Source of the DNA: Cryptomeria japonica
Lineage: Eukaryota; Streptophyta; Pinopsida; Cupressales; Cupressaceae
Length of the DNA: 64,000 bases
Assembly: GCF_030272615.1 (NCBI RefSeq)
Contig: NC_081415.1
Coordinates: 373,467,009-373,531,008 of the forward strand
Reading direction: 5' to 3'
Part shown: positions 1-10,853 of the stretch, one piece after another
Numbering within the stretch: the first letter of the stretch is position 1
How the letters are laid out: each line of letters opens with the position of its first letter
The notes under the pieces: model-generated
What the model saw: the letters and a program-made list of their open reading frames with translations, nothing else
Told to the model about the DNA's origin: nothing
Databases searched by the model: none
Made by a program: the position numbers and the translations under genes

Positions 1-2
1 TA

Positions 3-296
3 AAAGCCTATGATGAAGAAGAAAGGACTTCTAAAGGTCTAGTGTCATTACCAATCAGAGTGGGACCAGTAGAGAGAGATGTCCTTTTCCAAGTTCTTGA
101 TATTCCATTGTCATATAATATATTACTGGGTAGGCCATGGATTCATGAAATGAAGGTAGTACCGTCAACATACCATCAATGCTTAAAGTTTCCTTATAAC
201 AAAGCTGAAGTTAGTATTCCTGCTAATACAAATGTCGTTTGTAATGCATTGACAAAAGGTGCAGATACTTTTGTGCCTCTCCAAATGCAGATCTAG
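3..296 (+). pseudogene. Ty3 Tat-like retropepsin, C-terminal part
   Basis: The frame is open from the left window edge. It holds the second half of a Ty3-type aspartic protease domain: the strand LPIRVGPV, the run FQVLDIPLSYNILLGRPWIH and the following VPSTYHQCLKF. The block LLGRPWIH is the strongly conserved signature after the catalytic region in plant Gypsy proteases. The catalytic D-S/T-G triad must lie left of the window. Role in the family: cleavage of the Gag-Pol polyprotein. The frame ends at a TAG (294-296) followed by more stops, and the reading continues in another frame downstream, so this part is a pseudogene. Confidence 0.8.
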
Positions 297-409
297 AAGC
301 ACTAATGAAAGACTTAGAAAAGAGATTGAAGATTACAAATACCAGCATGGATGGCTAAAAGATAGAACTGGTACTTTCATTAGTTTCTCTCCCTCCATCA
401 CCAAAACAG

Positions 410-841
410 TTGGGCAAGCCATCAGAGGCTATGAGAACACAAACTTCAACTCCGAATACCATATATGATGGTCTCTTTGTACAGTCTTCTACCTCCTTGG
501 TGGATGAAATAGAAGAAGATGTTGTTTTTAACTGGCTCTTTAAGGAAGATAGTCAAAATGAGGAGGTACAACATTGTGAGATTTCCTCAAACCAATATGG
601 TCCTGGCTACAAAATGATTCAATGCATGGGGTACTTAGGTACTGGTCCTTTGGGCAAACAAAAGGAAGGTATTACTGAACCAATTCAGCTACAAACCAAA
701 TCCACAAATGATAAGGGTAGACTGGGATACGATCAAAAAAGACATCAGATCAACAACATGTTTCTAAGTCTAAGTGGCGAAAAGAATATCGCCTTTAACA
801 TTATAGGAAGTAGACACTCAATAAATAAAAGTAGAGTGTAG
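410..841 (+). pseudogene. G-patch segment of Tat-like pol
   Basis: The frame shifts here relative to the protease. The segment contains YKMIQCMGYLGTGPLGKQKEG followed about 25 residues later by GRLGYDQK. This matches the glycine-rich G-patch and the trailing GLGY-type motif that plant Gypsy elements of this group carry between protease and reverse transcriptase. The G-patch is an RNA-binding module; its exact job in these elements is not settled. The segment is followed by a stop at 839-841 and the coding signal then returns to the first frame. Confidence 0.65.
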
Positions 842-844
842 AAA

Positions 845-2350
845 AGAGAAAGAGGAATCAACAGTCAAGAAAGAAGAAACAGTCAGTGCTCAAGCTTTGA
901 TGGTATCAGCTACAATAATACAGGAAGTTGAGGTCCTAGAAGATATAAGAGATAAAGTAGTAAGAATCAGAGAATTGTTTGCACCACTAAAAGTTTCAGT
1001 CACATATACTGGTAAGTAGCAAGTAGATGATTTAGAGACTAATTCAAATGAGTATGAATGGGGTCTTGACCACCTCTTAGACACATCCACTATAGAAACT
1101 CCAGAAGAGTCTAGCAATGTAATAAATAATTCTCAAGAGCTGATGCACATAAAACTAGAGAAATAAATACAGGAAATTAGACAAAAGAGACAAGCAAATT
1201 ATAAAAAAGGACTGAAAGAAGGAAGAATAACAGATTGCTTCTCATCTATGTACCCCTATCCTAAAATAGAATAAATCAGGTATAGCACTACACAAGAAGA
1301 GTTGGAATCTATAGAACAAGAACCAATTATCAGTCCAGAAGAAGCTGAATTGAGTAGATGACAACAAATCATAGAAACATCAAGATCATGTCAACAGGTG
1401 TGTCAGATACAAGTGACAAATGAACCACAACATGAAGGAACTTGCAACATTAAAGATGTTGGTATTAATACCATACATACACTTACTAAATCACCTGAAG
1501 AAGATTCAAAAAATTCACTTGATGACTCTGATGACAGTCTTATTCAAGATGATATCTACTCAGCCTCAAATTTTGAATCAGCTGATACAAACAATGAAAA
1601 TCTATCTGCTAATCTTATCGCTATTAAACCACAATATGACGTCCAGTCTAGTGTAGTGAACGAAATTACAAGTATGTCTATTGGATTAGATCAACTAAAT
1701 ATTAATGTGAACTTTAATAATCATGATCTGACTCTTCTTGGTCTCGAGACACTTACGCAAGGCATTCTTCTAGAACTCGACTTTTTGATCCACCATTGTG
1801 ATAACAATACCATGAATGCTCTTGAACCTATCCAAGATTTATCCTTAGTACATCCTGAATTGATTGACTGTACTTTACAAAACCATCCCATGAATATACC
1901 TACTTTTGCCAATGACTATACGTTAGCCTATTATCTCAATGTAGTCGAACCTATTGACTCTTCCACCAGTGAACAAAATGAAAACATGACTGAAGTGGAT
2001 ATCAAGTATCTTAGTCACAAAAACAAGAAAAAATAAATAAAATATTTGATGGCGAAAACCACATTGTGGCGGTAACAGAATCTAAAAAAGAGAAAATAAA
2101 GGACTTACCTAAAGGTGAAAACCTCTCTGAGGCGCCTGAAGGTGAGATACTTGATATACTACCAAGTCATTTCCAGGAAAGGTCCTCCATATTGATCAAG
2201 CCAACTCAGCCAGTGAACATTGGGAGTCAAGAGACACCATACATCATTCATTTAGCTCAATCACTATCAGCAGAAGAATTGAAGGAGTTCACTCAGCTAT
2301 TCTTAGAATTTTTTTTTTTTTTTGTGTGGACGTACTCTGATATGCCAGGC
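845..2350 (+). pseudogene. Linker of Tat-like pol up to the reverse transcriptase, broken by insertion
   Basis: From about 845 to 2036 the protease frame is mostly open, with scattered stops, and gives an acidic, Ser/Asn/Asp-rich low-complexity protein with no recognised domain; 1398-2036 is an uninterrupted 212-codon stretch. At 2066-2350 a different frame encodes SLSAEELKEFTQLFLEF and then VWTYSDMPG, the conserved lead-in to Ty3 reverse transcriptase (usually F-A-W-T/S-Y-x-x-M-P-G-L-D-P). A run of T (about 2310-2324) near this junction has probably slipped. Coding stops after M-P-G because a retroelement is inserted; it resumes at 8857 with L-D-P-D-L. Confidence 0.7.
2346..2350. repeat. Target-site duplication, left copy (caggc)
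   Basis: Five bases directly left of the nested element. The right copy at 8852-8856 reads taggc, so the pair differs by one C-to-T change. Joining the flanks restores the pol reading M-P-G-L-D-P across the site. Confidence 0.85.
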
Positions 2351-3130
2351 TATTAGGATTCTCATAGATACTAAGAGGGGGGGGTGAATCAGTATCTAAC
2401 TGGTAATAAGATTTTCTTAACTTAAAACATGTAAAGTAGATTAATACTGTGTACTAGTAAACAAAAAGTAATGCAATAAACAGAGATAAAAACAACCACA
2501 TGAAAAACACACCATAACACAATATTTTAACGAGGAAACACTGTATGGGAAAAACCTCGGTGAGATTTGTGACCCACAATATTAACTTACTGGCCAATAA
2601 GAGAATATTACTGCTACAAGAGGGGCCTGCACATGCAGGAAGGCCAAGTTCCTAGAGCTCACTGCTCAAATACAAAATAGGAAGTCTCACTGACTTACTC
2701 TTATATTGCTTCAAAATAGCATTTATAATGCTAGATCCAGTACCGGTTTCTGCTCTTCTTCTTACATAAACCCTTAACCTATAATTCGCATAATAGGTCT
2801 ACCTTTTTCACCTAATTACATTCCTTCCTCACTTCTTAAATGTTCTACAATGATCTCTTATATATATGAGTCATTTTACAATGTTGCCAAGTAGGCTTAA
2901 AATGATTTTACAATAATAAACAAAATATATTAACAACAAAATTCATGTCGGCCTCTGTGCTGGTATGCTTCCTTTCTCAGTCAGTGCTAGTGGTCTGAGT
3001 GCCGGTGTAGAATCTAAATTTGCTAGTGCTAGTGGATTGCCTTGCCGGTGTCATAGGATTGTAAGGTTTCCATCAATGACAAAACCTTCAATCACCTATA
3101 ATATCTCATTGGAGTGTGCATTTGCCAACA
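2351..3130 (-). repeat. 3' LTR of the non-autonomous element
   Basis: Direct repeat of 8047-8851. On the + strand it begins tattaggatt, where the partner has tgttaggatt, so the terminal TG/CA has decayed by one transition, and it ends tttgccaaca. It lacks about 25 bp present in the right copy near 8395-8425. Confidence 0.9.
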
Positions 3131-3142
3131 ATCTCCCCCTTT
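3131..3142 (-). other. Polypurine tract of the non-autonomous element
   Basis: On the minus strand this reads AAAGGGGGAGAT directly before the 3' LTR, the expected position and composition of the plus-strand primer. A second near-copy (ctccccctttgg) lies at about 3260-3272 and could be an extra internal tract. Confidence 0.75.
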
Positions 3143-3320
3143 GACATTGATGGTAACACTCATGAGAAAATTCAAAAAAGTGTAGTCCAAAAATATGTTA
3201 CCAAAAATGTGTGAACTCCCCTTGAGAAGATGAGTCTTGATTATTTTCTCATACCCCTACTCCCCCTTTGGCATCAATGACAAAGGTTGTCAAAGTGTCA
3301 ATAAAGTATGGCTTCTTGTC

Positions 3321-6300
3321 TCAACCTTGTAACTGGGTGGTTACAATTTGAAAAAGATCTGCCAAAACCAAATTTAGGCTTTCAAGAAACTTTTTACTAT
3401 CTTTTATTGCTGCCTTTGTTCTTTGAATTGTACCGGTGAGGTGTTGCATTTTCTCTATCGATGTTTTCTGTCCTTGAACTAATACATCATATATTTCTTT
3501 CCTTAAACATGCGAGGTAGTCCAACTTTGGACTTAATCTCCATTTCAGATCCTTAGCCTTACTTTTTATTTTCTCCTTTTCTCTTTCTAGCTTTAGTAAC
3601 TCTTCCTCAAAACCTGTTATCTTTTGCTCAAAAATTGATAATGAATCAGATGAATTAATAAAATTGTCAGCTAGCTTATTAATTTCCTCCTGTATCTTGC
3701 TCATTTTCTTGTCTATGTTAGCTGTCAAAAAGTTCATCTTACAAATGTCTCTATACAAAGTTTTGAACTCCTTAAGTGTGCTACACAGTTCCAGTAGAAG
3801 TGTGTCAAACTACCTTGTACACTTCTTTAGTTGTTCCTCAAATAATTTTTGGTTTTCTTTTTCTAACCTCTCTTTGAATGCTTGTTCCTTTATTTTCTCA
3901 ACTATCACTATATTTTTAGTAATATATTTAGACAAAGTGTTGAGTTGACTCAAAGAATCCTTATTATCTACATTGCATTTTGGAGCTATCATCTTCAAAA
4001 TTGGAATTGTGTCATCTATAGCTTTATATGCCTGTGAACTATAATCTGTTATTTTCTTTATAGAATCTAAAAGAACTTCAGTTACATTTGTTGATTTAGA
4101 TCCTATAGTTGAGGAGCTAACATTCTAAATTCCACTGGTGGGAGCAATATCCTTGCTTGCAGTTAGCTTTGGTAGGTCAGTTTGTGTTTCCATTTCCTTA
4201 AGCAATGGTTTGTTTTGCTCAATAGTTGGCAGTGGCACTGATTTTGTATTAACCTGTTCCTATGCTGGAGCCTGTTGCTCTGCTTGTTGCTTTGATTGTT
4301 GTTCTATTTTCCCATCAGTCGATTTACCTTCAGTGTTATCTGTGTTATCAGTTACCGGTGGCTTACTAGCCATATCTGTCTTACTAATTGTGTCCTTGTC
4401 TATCATAATGTTGACTTTCTGAGTATCAACATCAACTGTGTATAGTTCCTTAGAATTAGGATTTGTATCCTCTTGTGATGCATCCATACTCTCATCAGCC
4501 GGTTGATCTTCAGTTGTTGTTACCGGTGGAGTAACTTGAGGTGGTGGGGATAAATTATCTCTTATTTTGATGCTTGGAGATCCACCAACCTTTCCTTTTC
4601 CCTTATCCTTGTCTTTCTGATATACCTTGATTGGTTTAGGGTTTCTATACTCTTCCTATTTTTCCTTCTCAACAAGGAATATATCCCATGCATTTTCAGT
4701 TTCCTCTGCAACCTCATTTACTCTTCCAACCATTAGTGCAATATGTTGGTGTGCAGTAGAGAATACTGACTGGTTAGCCTCTACAATTAGATCATCTATT
4801 TCTTTCGGAGAGTTAATTGGGTAGACAACAAGTAGTTTCTCAATCTTTATTTTCTTGTCAAGCTCTATAATAGCTTGCCTTCTAGCTTCAAGTCTCTTAA
4901 ATAGTTCTACCAGTACTTCATCTACAATTTACATCAAAAATTTCTTGTAGATATCTAAGTGTAGAATTACACTATTTTCAACTTTCTCCTTGTCATCAAC
5001 TGATAATGTATCATATAGTTTGTTAATGTTCTTAAGTTGTCCTTCCTCTATTATTTCATCCAACAGTTTGTCAATTGGAGCAATATTTTGTTGAGTCCTT
5101 TTCTTTGGTGTCAACTTTTTCTTCTTAGGAGTAGAGTTCTTGATCGGGGGCCTCACTGCCTGTTCTTTTTGCCTAGTTCTTCTAGGTGAAGGTGTGGATA
5201 CCGTTGAAGGTTCCCTTTTCCTTACAACTCTTTTAAATGCTGTAGGCATATCACTCTCTGAAGAAGTTGTTACCGGTGAAAGGTGAGTTTCTGGTTGTTG
5301 TGCTTGTAACTCATCTTCAGTGACACCGGTTTGTTTCAGTACATCTTCTTTTATAGCCTTAGCCTGCCTTGAACCTCTCCTCACTGTTGCTTCTACTTTC
5401 TTCACTCTCTTTTTGGATTGAATTTGTTTTTCAATGGTTTCAGCACTACCGAATACCTCTTCCTTAGGTTCATTGGGTGCTTCCAGAAGGGCTTTAGCAT
5501 ATGTTTCAATGATGTGATCATCTATCTCATAACCCATTTTAGTAACCCAAATTGTTCTTGGGGTATCTTCTTCCATCCAAATCTCATCCTTGTATTTATT
5601 TACAATTTCCTATGACAGTATGAATCTAGCATTCATCCGGGCCTTCAATGCTAGAAAATACTCATTGATATTCTTTTCTTTGTTTTCACCCATATTGTTC
5701 AATAGGTCTAATAACTATTTCCCTACCGGTATGTCAAATCCAAGGTTCTTGTTACCTATACCAGGCACCTATTTGGTTATATGTAACATTAGGCAAACAA
5801 GTAAGTTACCAAATCTGAATGTCCCTTTCTTGTCCTTCTTGATCTTTCCTAGATTGTCAATAAGTTCATCCTTTAACCATTCACATACATCAATTTTCAC
5901 ATTATCTTTAACCATATCATGAGCATTTTTCATGCATAAGCTGGAAACTGAGTTAAGTCTGTTTGCATGAGTTGTTTTGTAACCTAGAATCATGCTAATG
6001 AATCTCACATTTATGTCAGTTATATCATTCACCCTTAAAGACCTTTTGTCGGATGTTGCACTTGTTAGGTTCATTACTAGGCCATTTGAGACCTTCTTTG
6101 TCTTGTCTGGTCTATTACCGGTGGAAGGTAACCCTGTTACAGCTTTCATAGCTTCCTTGGTAATTTTATGAACCGAATCTAGCCAAAAGAAAGCACCATG
6201 TACCTTGCTCAATACTATCCTAATAACTTCCTTAGGGAAATCCAGAATGCTGAGGATTTCAGTGAATCCTAGGGTTTCAATAATTTTGTGTTCAGGTTTC

Positions 6301-6557
6301 ACATTACCAAAATCATCACATATGATAGTTTTGTACATGTTCTTGATTTCCTTATCTCCTAATTCTTCTATGTGGCAATGGATGTATATTCTAGGGTCTT
6401 CTGCAAAAACTACTCCTTTGGGGATTTGAGAAAATGCACCAATATTGTCATCCTTCTTAGCTATTTCGGGAACTAATTGAAATATGGGCCTAGGGCATTT
6501 GATTACCTCGACTACAATAGGGTTTTCTATGAATTCAGGTATAGAAGAGGATGCCAT
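3321..6557 (-). pseudogene. ORF2 of the non-autonomous element: 1078-residue protein of unknown function
   Basis: One reading frame runs unbroken by frameshifts from an ATG at 6557 (MASSSIPEFIENP) to a TGA at 3321-3323. It is interrupted only by eight in-frame stops: TAG at 5769-5771, 5715-5717, 5610-5612, 4656-4658, 4260-4262, 4125-4127 and 3810-3812, and TAA at 4929-4931. I recognise no domain. The first ~270 residues look globular (FFWLDSVHKITKEAMKAVTG). The middle is basic and Ser/Thr/Pro-rich (KKKKLTPKKRTQQ). A Gln-rich and acidic part follows, and the last ~200 residues are charged and coiled-coil-like (FEEELLKLEREKEKIKSK). That a frame of this length survives without indels implies that it was once under selection. 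A captured gene or a structural protein are both possible. Confidence 0.75.
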
Positions 6558-6861
6558 GACTATAAATACCTTTTTCTGCCTTTCGAAAGATTGATTACTG
6601 AAATGCTTTGCCTCTTTTCTCGAAATGCCTTAGCTCTGAAAATTTTGCACTCTTCAAATGTTTGAATGCTCGGTGAAGTGAAATGGAGCCAAAAACACTA
6701 ATTTATAATGTCAATCTGCCAACTACCACATTTAATGCTTGCTAGTTAAGTAATCACTTAGCATATCTGCCGGTATAGAAGTAATTTCAACTTCTTACCA
6801 TCAACCGAGGGAGTAATAGCATATTTCTCATTTGATTGCTAGACCCTCAAAAGAGTTTTAT
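6558..6861 (-). other. Spacer between ORF2 and ORF1
   Basis: About 300 bp between the TGA of ORF1 and the ATG of ORF2 on the minus strand. I see no ORF or RNA gene in it. ORF2 would need its own way of being translated, such as a spliced or subgenomic RNA, if the element made one transcript. Confidence 0.5.
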
Positions 6862-7974
6862 TCAATTAGATGAAGAGACTCCTACCGATGGAGTGTTACT
6901 TCCTTCTACTGGTGGAGGAGTATTCCCAACACCATTTAGGTCTGACTTTCTAATCCATTGTTTTGAGAATTCTTGCTTAACTTCTTCAACTAATTCTTTT
7001 CCTTTCAAACTAGAACCTTTGTTGTCTGTCGGTGGTGCCTTACTTTTGTAGAATTTTGCAATATGTCCAATCTTGTTACAAGCATAACAAGTCACATTAT
7101 TTTTCTGAATAGCCTTCCCATAACCTATGCTGGTTTGTGTTCTACATTGATTAGATAAGTGTCCAAATCTTCCACAGACAGAACATCTTACATTCATTCT
7201 GCAATTTTCAGAGTTATGACCAATTTTGTTGCATTTTGAACATTGACCGGTGGGTGCATTAGCATTCTGATAATTTCTAGATCTACATTGATTTTCTCTA
7301 TGACCATACTTGTTATAGTTAAAGCATTTGCCATTGAATTTATAAGCAGTAGATTGTCTTACCAGTTTGCTATGATCCTGTGTGTTTGCAGTACCATAGC
7401 TTTCTCCAACTTCAAAGTCAATTCCACAAGTGTCACCTTTAGGTTTTTGATTCTTTAGCAAGTTACCAAGTTATTCTGAGCTTTTCTTGAATTTCTCTTT
7501 ATGCTAATTTGCAGTATCTAGTTCTCTTTCTAAGACTTCTTTCTTCCTCATCAGTTCATTTGAGTCATTCTCTGTGTGCATCAAATCTATCTTCAACAAA
7601 TCATTTTCATAACTAAGTCTTTTGTTTTCATTTGCAGCATCACTTAGTCTTCTAGTCAAATCTTCTTCATTCTTTTTTCTATCTTCAATTTATTTACATA
7701 ATCTCATAGTCATATCCTGCATCTCATTCTTTATTGTCATGTTCTCTTGCTTCAGTTTGTTTATCATATCATTAAGAGTTTATTTTTCATCATTCTCATT
7801 TTGCATCTTTTCACAAAGTTCTCTTCTCTTATTTCTTGAAATAGTAAGATTTTCTTGAAGTGCTTAAATAATATCCTGAGTTGCTTTTAGGTCATCTTCA
7901 AGTTTGATATTTTTCAATCTTTCTCCATCATAGTCTGAGAGAGCTGCTTCAAGTTGCTTCATCAAGTTTTCCAT
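6862..7974 (-). pseudogene. ORF1 of the non-autonomous element: coiled coil plus four zinc knuckles (Gag-like)
   Basis: Start chosen at the first ATG after the primer site (7974-7972, MENLMKQLEAALSDYDGE); natural stop is TGA at 6862-6864, giving 370 residues. Residues 1 to about 170 are heptad-like and highly charged, as in a long coiled coil. Four CCHC boxes follow at about residues 217, 245, 264 and 296. Box 2 (CSKCNKIGHNSENC) and box 3 (CSVCGRFGHLSNQC) are intact. Box 1 has Tyr for the second Cys (CFNYNKYGH) and box 4 has Tyr for the last Cys. CCHC boxes are the nucleic-acid-binding part of Gag nucleocapsid. Five premature stops in frame: TAA at 7864-7866, 7780-7782, 7690-7692 and 7471-7473, TAG at 7504-7506. 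No classic Gag core domain is visible, so a dedicated packaging protein is inference. Confidence 0.75.
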
Positions 7975-8032
7975 CTCTACCGGTGTCAAGATCTTCCTCA
8001 AGCTGTTAGGGTTCTAAAAAATAGAGGACCAG

Positions 8033-8044
8033 GCTCTGATACCA
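8033..8044 (-). other. Primer-binding site of the non-autonomous element
   Basis: The minus strand reads TGGTATCAGAGC two bases inside the 5' LTR end. This is the standard plant Copia primer site, complementary to the 3' end of initiator Met-tRNA. Confidence 0.9.
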
Positions 8045-8046
8045 AT

Positions 8047-8851
8047 TGTTAGGATTCCCACATATACTAAGAGGGGGGGGATGAATCAATATCTAACCGA
8101 TAATGAGATTTTCTTAACTTAAAACATGTAAAGCATATTAATACTGTGTACCGGTAAACAGAAAGTAATACAATAAACAAAGATAAAAACAACCACATGA
8201 AAAACACACCATAACACAATAGTTTAACGAGGAAACGTGGTGTGGGAAAAACCTCGGTGGGATTTGTGACCCACAATATTCACTTACTGGCCAATAAGAG
8301 AATATTACTTCTACAAGAGGGGCCTGCACATGCAGGAAGGCCAAGTGCCTAGAGCTCACTACTCAAATACAAAATAGGAAGTCTCACTGACTTACAAAAT
8401 GGATTATATAAATCCAGTGTCTTGTACTACTTCAAAATAGCATCTATAATGCCAGATCCAATACCGGTTTCTACTCTACTTCTTACATAAACCCTTAACC
8501 TATAATTCACATAATAGGTCTACCTTTTTTGCCTAATTACATTCCTTCCTCACTTCTTAAATGTTCTACAATGATCTCTTATATATATGAGTCATTTTAC
8601 AATGTTGCCAAGTTGACTTAAAATGATTTTACAATAATAAACAAAAGATATTAACAACAAAATTCCTGTCGGCCTCTGTGCCAGTATGCTTCCTTTCTCA
8701 ACTGGTGCCGGTGGTCTGAGTGCCGGTGTAGAATCTAAATTTGCTGGTGCCATTGAATTGCCTTGCCGGTGTCATAGGATTGTAAGGTTGCCATCAATGA
8801 CAAAACCTTCAATCACCTACAATGTCTCATTGGAGTGTGCATTTACCAACA
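8047..8851 (-). repeat. 5' LTR of the non-autonomous element
   Basis: 805-bp direct repeat of 2351-3130. On the + strand it starts tgttaggatt and ends tttaccaaca, i.e. TG...CA ends. It contains several ACCGGT/CCGGTG motifs and a block around 8320-8400 (tgcacatgcagg, then aaggccaag and a run ending cactgactt) that recurs in the Copia LTRs at 23070 and 27863. Confidence 0.9.
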
Positions 8852-8856
8852 TAGGC
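8852..8856. repeat. Target-site duplication, right copy (taggc)
   Basis: Right partner of 2346-2350 (caggc), one transition apart. Pol coding resumes directly here. Confidence 0.8.
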
Positions 8857-10491
8857 TTGGATCCTGATCTCATTATGCACCATCTTTTAATTACACCATG
8901 AGTAAAACTAGTTAAGCAAAAACTCCATAAGATGCACCCGCATGTAGCACTATTGGTCAAGGCTGAACTAGAAAAACTGCTCAAAGCTGGATTCATCAGA
9001 GCTATAGATTATGCCAAATGGATTTCAAACATAGTACTTATATCAAAGGCAGACAAGTCTATTAAAGTTTGTACTGATTTTAGAGATCTTAACAAAGCAA
9101 TTCCGAAGGATGACTTTCCATTACCAAACATTGATAAGATAGTTGACATGACTGTTGGGTATGAAATGTACTCACTAATGGATGGATTCTCCAAATACAA
9201 TCAAATCAAAATAGCTCTAGGAGATCAAGAAAAGACAACTTTCACCTTTGCATGGGGAACCTTTTGCTAGAACGTCATGCCATTTGGGCTAAAGAATGTA
9301 GAAGCAACCTATCAAAGAGCAGTTACAACTATTTTTCATGATATGATGCATAAGAATATGGAAGATTATGTTGATGAAACCTTAGTGAAGACTATGAAAA
9401 GATCAACGCATATTCAAGAGTTAGGTCCTATACTCGGTAGAATGGAAAAGTTCAAACTCTGGTTAAATCTAAAGAAGTGTGCATTTGGAGTGACATCTGG
9501 TAAACTACTTGGCTATATCATTTCAATGAAGGGAATCAAGGTTGATCCTAAGAAGGTCCAAGCTATAATGGAAATGCCTCCTCCGAAGAACATCAGTCAA
9601 ATGAGAAGTCTATAGGGACGTCTCCTATCCATTAGAAGATTCATTTCTTAGCTAGCAGAAAAAGCTCAACCTTTCACAAAGGTATTGAGAAAAGGAATAA
9701 TATACAACTGGGATCGGCAGTGCGAACAACATCTTCAATAGATAAAAGAGTACCTATTGAATCCATTGATATTGATGCCACTGATTTAGGGTAAACCACT
9801 AATCTTATATATATCAGCAACTGATTCATCACTGGGGGCACTTCTAGTGCAACAGGATGACAACAAAAAGGAATGCACTATTTATTACATCAGTAGGACA
9901 TTGGTGTCTTATGAAATGAACTACACTATAATAGAAAAAACATGCTTGGTGTTAGTCTTTGCATCATAAAAACTGAGACACTACATGCTAGCACATTTAG
10001 TCATGCTAGTGGCCAAAATTGATCCACTCAAGTATCTTCTCAATAAGGCAAGACTTACAGGAAGATCAGTGAAATGGGTCATGATTCTTACAGAGTTTGA
10101 CATTGAATATGTGGAATGCAAAGCCATAAAAAAATAGGTAATTGCTGATCAACTTATTGAAGCTCTGCTTGAGGACACTTAACTGCTATGCATAGAGTTT
10201 CTAGATGATTCTATAATGCACCTTACTCAACAACCTTGGAAAATGTTCTTTGATGGGTCCTTTACCCAAAATGGTTCAGTTGTTGGCATATTATTCATTA
10301 CTCCTCAGAAGTATTCAATCCCAAAGTCTTATAAGATTCTATTCCCTTGTACAAACAACATTGCAAAATATGAAGCTTTGGTGAACGGGATCAAGCTAAC
10401 TATTGGATGGAAGGTTGCAAAATTGTATATCTATGGAGATTCTCAGCTGGTGGTTAATCAAATCAATGATACATATCAGACTCGAGATTAG
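8857..10491 (+). pseudogene. Reverse transcriptase and tandem RNase H domains of the Tat-like element
   Basis: Continues from 2350. One frame holds the whole block: the palm motif KVCTDFRDLNKAIPKDDFPLP, SLMDGFSKYNQIKI, FTFAWGTF, MPFGLKNVEATYQR, then DYVDETLVK. The catalytic Y-V-D-D has become YVDE, so the enzyme is inactive. The first RNase H follows at about 9800-10080 (ATDSSLGALLVQQ, ISRTLVSYEMNYTIIEK), and the second, RVT_3-like RNase H at 10216-10491 (WKMFFDGSFTQNGS, NNIAKYEALVNGIK, YGDSQLVVNQIN). Two RNase H domains in a row are a known Tat feature. In-frame stops: TAG at 9268, 9613, 9649, 9739, 9787, 10135 and 10489; TAA at 9967 and 10180. Confidence 0.9.
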
Positions 10492-10853
10492 AAATTGATG
10501 CCTTATAAGAGGATGGTTGATGATCTTAAGAAGTACTTTACTTTTGTATCATTCAAACAGATTCCTAGGTCCGCAAAAAGAGCAGCAGACACTATGGCTA
10601 CCTTGGTATCTATACCTGAGCTATAGGAGTCCAATTTTTGCTTTGATTTCCTGGTGGAAGAGTTATATTACCTCGCCTATGATTCTCCTAAGACCCAAAT
10701 AGTCTGTTCTATTATTGGACATGACTCATCCCAATACAGTCATATCTACAAGACCCAATTATTCTTGGAAATCTTACTCGAAATAAGAAAACAAACCTAA
10801 CTTGAAATGCTTCACAATATGTTATCATTGCTAACAATTTATTTAGATGAGGT

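Larger units (their letters stand above)
2351..8851 (-). mobile_element. Non-autonomous LTR retrotransposon with two ORFs and no polymerase, nested in Tat pol
   Basis: The element is 6501 bp with LTRs of 780 and 805 bp, a primer-binding site complementary to initiator Met-tRNA next to the right LTR, a purine tract next to the left LTR, and a 5-bp target duplication. Orientation is therefore minus. The interior holds only two long frames, ORF1 (7974-6862) and ORF2 (6557-3321). No protease, integrase, reverse transcriptase or RNase H motif is visible on either strand. It resembles the described class of terminal-repeat elements carrying only a Gag-like gene, but the second long ORF is unusual. 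About 25 substitutions in the first ~320 aligned LTR bases, counted by eye, point to an old insertion. Confidence 0.9.
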
